Both the position numbers and the translations under genes were made by a program. Below are positions 61,508-64,000 of a DNA stretch of 64,000 nt, piece after piece. The notes beneath the pieces are model-generated. The model was given only the letters and a program-made list of their open reading frames with translations. It was not told the origin of the DNA and searched no databases. The stretch's first letter is position 1. Each line of letters begins with the position of its first letter. Source of the stretch: Ceratothoa steindachneri (lineage: Eukaryota; Arthropoda; Malacostraca; Isopoda; Cymothoidae); assembly GCA_963969495.1 (NCBI GenBank), contig OZ018326.1, forward strand, positions 1,010,631 to 1,074,630, in the 5' to 3' direction.

Positions 61508-61540
61508 TATAAATATATATATATATATAAATATACTATA
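61437..61540. repeat. (TA)n with CACA and AAATA interruptions
   Basis: About 64 bp of TA, then shorter TA runs. Confidence 0.95.
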
Positions 61541-61747
61541 TCTTCCGTCATTAGGCTTTCAAGCCTTTGAAATATATGTATATCTGCTAACTCGTTAGTT
61601 TTAATTAGGTTTTAGTTTTCATTCTTGATTCGCCTGTTTGTGGGTACTTTGCCTCTTTTTGCCATCTTATTTTTTGTTTATTTATTCTAATCATTTATTT
61701 GTTTAATTATTTACTTATTATTTTATTTATTTCGTCTTGATTAGTTT

Positions 61748-61971
61748 GGGCACTTCACCTCCTTTTCATTATTTTATTTCTTTTGTTTTCGTTTGATGCA
61801 AATTTTGGAGCCTTTCGTCTCTTTTAATTTATTTATTTGATTTGTATTTATTTTCATTTGGGCACTTCACCTCCTTTTCATTATTTTATTTCTTTTGTTT
61901 TCGTTTGATGCAAATTTTGGAGCCTTTCGTCTCTTTTAATTTATTTATTTGATTTGTATTTATTTTCATTT
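61748..61971. repeat. perfect tandem duplication, 2 x 112 bp
   Basis: 61748-61859 and 61860-61971 read the same at every base by eye. Each starts gggcacttcacctcctt. The start recurs at 61972 (gggcacttcgcctcctt), so the unit boundary is a short repeat. It lies in the probable 3' UTR of the minus-strand LINE. Confidence 0.9.
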
Positions 61972-62066
61972 GGGCACTTCGCCTCCTTTGTTTTTCTTGT
62001 CTCTTTTTGTGATTAGTTTTCTTGTATAGTGAAGTCGTTTCGGTAATTCTTCTTTGCTAAGTAGGA

Positions 62067-63240
62067 TCAAGTGTATATCTCGGCTTGGTCTTCACGGGAG
62101 CATAGTCTTCGACTTGAAGATAAAGCTCTTCCGGTGACACGTCCAATTGGGAGTTGTTGTATTTGGTCATCTATCTTTTCCCAGGTCTTTTTCCCTAGCG
62201 TTTGGAAGACCATATTCAGTTGTTTTAATCCTGCTCTTACTTGCAGTTCTGTCTGCCCAATACGGTCCCTTCTGCGCGCTCCAGCTATCAGCAGGGTAGC
62301 TTTGTTCTGGACTCTCTGCATTTGTCTGAGAGAGGTTGAACTAGCTACCTGCATTACCATTGCCGGGTACACCAGTGTTGAGCGCACCAGGGCAGTGTAC
62401 AGCTTTTTGATGTTGTTGGCGCTGAAGCTTTTGAACCTGTACAGTTTTACAAGTTCTCTTTGGGCTAGGGAGATTGGGTTGTTTATGTGCGTCGTATAAC
62501 CTGTTGAGTTGATGCGAAGACCCAGGACCTTACCCTTGTCGGAAGACGGGTAAAATTCATCTTCGACTATGACGTCATCGCGCTTCCGGTGGTTCAATGG
62601 AAGGATCTGGAACTTTCGACGGTTGGTCTTAATTTTCACCCTCTTTTTCAAATCGATTGATGTTTTCGATTTCGGCAGCTGTCTCCCTTGATTGAACTCC
62701 AGCATTCCTATAAGAACTATGGATGATCTGGGCGACGTCATCCGCAAACTGAAGGTACATCTCATCATTCCCGACTGGAGCAAGTAAGTCCAATATGTAC
62801 ACAATGTACAACAACGGACTCAGACAGATACCTTGTGGAACACCCGCCTCAAGTTTGAACTCGAGTCCTCTGAAGGCCTCGATTGAAATTTGGGCTTTTT
62901 CCTCCATGATATAATCACAGAGGATCCTTTCCAGGATCGAGTTTAGCTGGAGGGCTAAGATCTTGAATTGTAGACCTCTCAGTCAAACTTTATCAAAGGC
63001 CTTTTGAACACCTCGCATCACCACGTCTACGTATTTCCCCTCAGCTTTGCAGAGGGCGAGCTTTACGGTGAGAAGGGCGCGGGCTGTATCATTCCCCCTT
63101 CTCTTCCTGAACCGGTTTTGCTGAGAATTGTGAGTTTCCATCTCAGTTAGCTGGTCTTGTAGCTTGTTAGCTAGAAGCTTCTCGTAGGCTTTGCCTACAA
63201 ACTCAAGGATGGATATTGAAAATGATTCTTTTTGTGACAA
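62067..63240 (-). pseudogene. LINE reverse transcriptase, FADD active site
   Basis: 62983-63240: ILEFVGKAYEKLLANKLQDQ, HNSQQNRFRKRRGNDTARAL, VDVVMRGVQKAFDKV (motif A: the first Asp reads Gly/Arg, MRGVQKAFD for RDVxKAFD). 62629-62907: FKLEAGVPQGICLSPLLYIV (motif B), MYLQFADDVAQIIHS (motif C intact). 62067-62804: KVLGLRINSTGYTTHI, KLYTALVRSTLVYPAMVMQV and LRQMQRVQNKATLLIAGARR (thumb and end). Three frames, two breaks. The last frame is 245 codons long, partly overlapping the palm in another phase. Confidence 0.85.
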
Positions 63241-63391
63241 CTTTGTAACCAGGTATCTTTATTTGACAAGTTGTTGTATCGATACCGTGCCCCGTAATCA
63301 AGATGATATCGGGGTCGAGCACACGAAATGTGTTTCCGTACGCGGTTGCTTTTCCCTCCCACCCATTTACTTTGAGCATCATTATTCTCAA
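63203..63391 (-). pseudogene. LINE endonuclease N-terminus
   Basis: MRIMMLKVNGWEGKATAYGN, then VLDPDIILITGHGIDTTTCQ and IKIPGYKVV. NxNG...DIILIxEhGi is the first block of AP-like LINE endonucleases. The catalytic Glu (ITE) reads Gly. The coding sequence passes straight into RT. Confidence 0.7.
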
Positions 63392-63427
63392 TCTGTTGTT
63401 CGGGTTCTCTATTTTCCTTTCTGGCTT

Positions 63428-63829
63428 TTAGTGTCTACTGGTGATGAGACGCTTTTCTCCGTTCCTTTTCTTCTTGAACTCTGCCGAGGTAAACTTTTCA
63501 AATGTATCTCTGAAGAGTTTAACATTATTAGTGAAGAGGGCCTCCTTGACTATTTCTTCTTCGAACTCCCACTTATAGAATTTCTTTTTGGTGTCGACGA
63601 ATATTTTATTGGCATCCATGTATTTTGAAAAGGGTAACTGCTCTGATGCGTATATAAAGAGGTTAATCTCGTCGGCATCTAGAGGTTTCTTGGCCTCCTG
63701 CTTTCTTCTCTTGCGTTGTCCATCTTTGGGAATGACCCCTGAGTCCAAAGTATCTGTGAAATCCAAGGATTTCGTTTCTTCCTTCTTCTTCTTTTGGGTC
63801 TTATTCTTTGGTTTAGTGGTGTTTATCAA
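63428..63829 (-). pseudogene. LINE ORF1-like Lys-rich protein
   Basis: A 133-residue frame: KKKKEETKSLDFTDTLDSGV, KRRKQEAKKPLDADEINLFI, a central helical part (KYMDANKIFVDTKKKFYKWE), and EEIVKEALFTNNVKLFRDTF. The basic N-terminus and lack of zinc knuckles fit a nucleic-acid-binding ORF1. Placed 5' of the endonuclease on the same strand, hence the call. Start uncertain. Confidence 0.5.
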
Positions 63830-64000
63830 TTTGGCCGCAGCCTCCCTTTCCTTTCTTGCCTCTATTCTCGGATCTTGTCTTTTGTGCTGTTCTTTCGGTT
63901 TTTTACTCTTGCCTTTTTTCTTCCTGTGTCTGTTCTGATATTTGGTTTAAGACCATTTGTAGTTGTATGACATCTGATGGGGGATCGTCCAGGAAGCATA

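Larger units (their letters stand above)
62067..63960 (-). mobile_element. Jockey-superfamily-like LINE with internal deletion
   Basis: Minus-strand order: Lys-rich ORF1 (63829-63428, perhaps from 63960), endonuclease start (63391-63250), then directly RT (63240-62629) and C-terminus (62804-62067). The endonuclease is cut after ~50 residues and joined to the RT fingers, about 1 kb missing. RT wording differs from the CR1 and I-type copies. I place it in the Jockey superfamily with caution. Confidence 0.75.

Overview
This window looks like repeat-saturated, non-coding DNA from an invertebrate animal genome. An arthropod, perhaps a crustacean, is my best guess, but that rests only on the kinds of transposons present (mariner, Tc1 ending in a GATHY tail, piggyBac, Penelope, CR1 with an esterase ORF1, an I-clade LINE with RNase H). 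I find no convincing host gene, tRNA, rRNA or CRISPR array. Almost every recognisable coding stretch is a broken copy of a mobile element, and the long reading frames made only of Ile/Tyr, Ile/Ser/Leu/Asp or Asn are translations of simple repeats.

Layout. 1-4.8 kb: a helix-turn-helix relic, then three Penelope-like (PLE) remnants separated by (TA)n tracts. 4.8-6.4 kb: AT-rich DNA with two copies of a ~305-bp repeat. 6.4-15.9 kb: GC-richer block with an unidentified minus-strand frame and two plus-strand I-clade LINE copies (zinc-knuckle ORF1, endonuclease, RT, RNase H). 15.9-23.4 kb: a composite repeat carrying ~200-bp satellite units, two relics of one uncharacterised multicopy protein family, GAA/TTC and TAA microsatellites, and an RTE-like tail. 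20.4-26.9 kb: CR1 copies whose 3' ends sit on GAA-type repeats. 26.9-29.1 kb: an internally deleted mariner joined to a Penelope GIY-YIG fragment, followed by a ~350-bp palindrome.

29.5-56.2 kb is the striking part: nine minus-strand CR1-like LINE copies head to tail, every 5' junction meeting a simple-repeat array. The first four junctions meet GAGATC/GAGATA arrays, the last four meet plain (GA)n, and one meets (TA)n joined to (GA)n. Two copies (38.8-43.7 and 48.7-56.0 kb) are essentially full length, with ORF1 (zinc finger, coiled coil or charged linker, SGNH esterase) and ORF2 (endonuclease plus RT). The second is interrupted by a 2.4-kb piggyBac at a TTAA site. The array orientation matches the 3' tail of each LINE, which suggests a CR1 lineage that inserts into, and perhaps propagates, purine-rich microsatellites.

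56.2-64 kb: AT-rich sequence with no recognised gene, a decayed CR1 scrap, a 1.34-kb Tc1-type element with ~110-bp inverted repeats and TA duplications, long (TA)n tracts, a perfect 112-bp tandem duplication, and a minus-strand Jockey-superfamily-like LINE that has lost the DNA between its endonuclease start and its RT.

There is no operon or pathway to describe: the relations between features are insertion, nesting, truncation and duplication. All boundaries were judged by eye and most element ends are good only to a few tens of bases.
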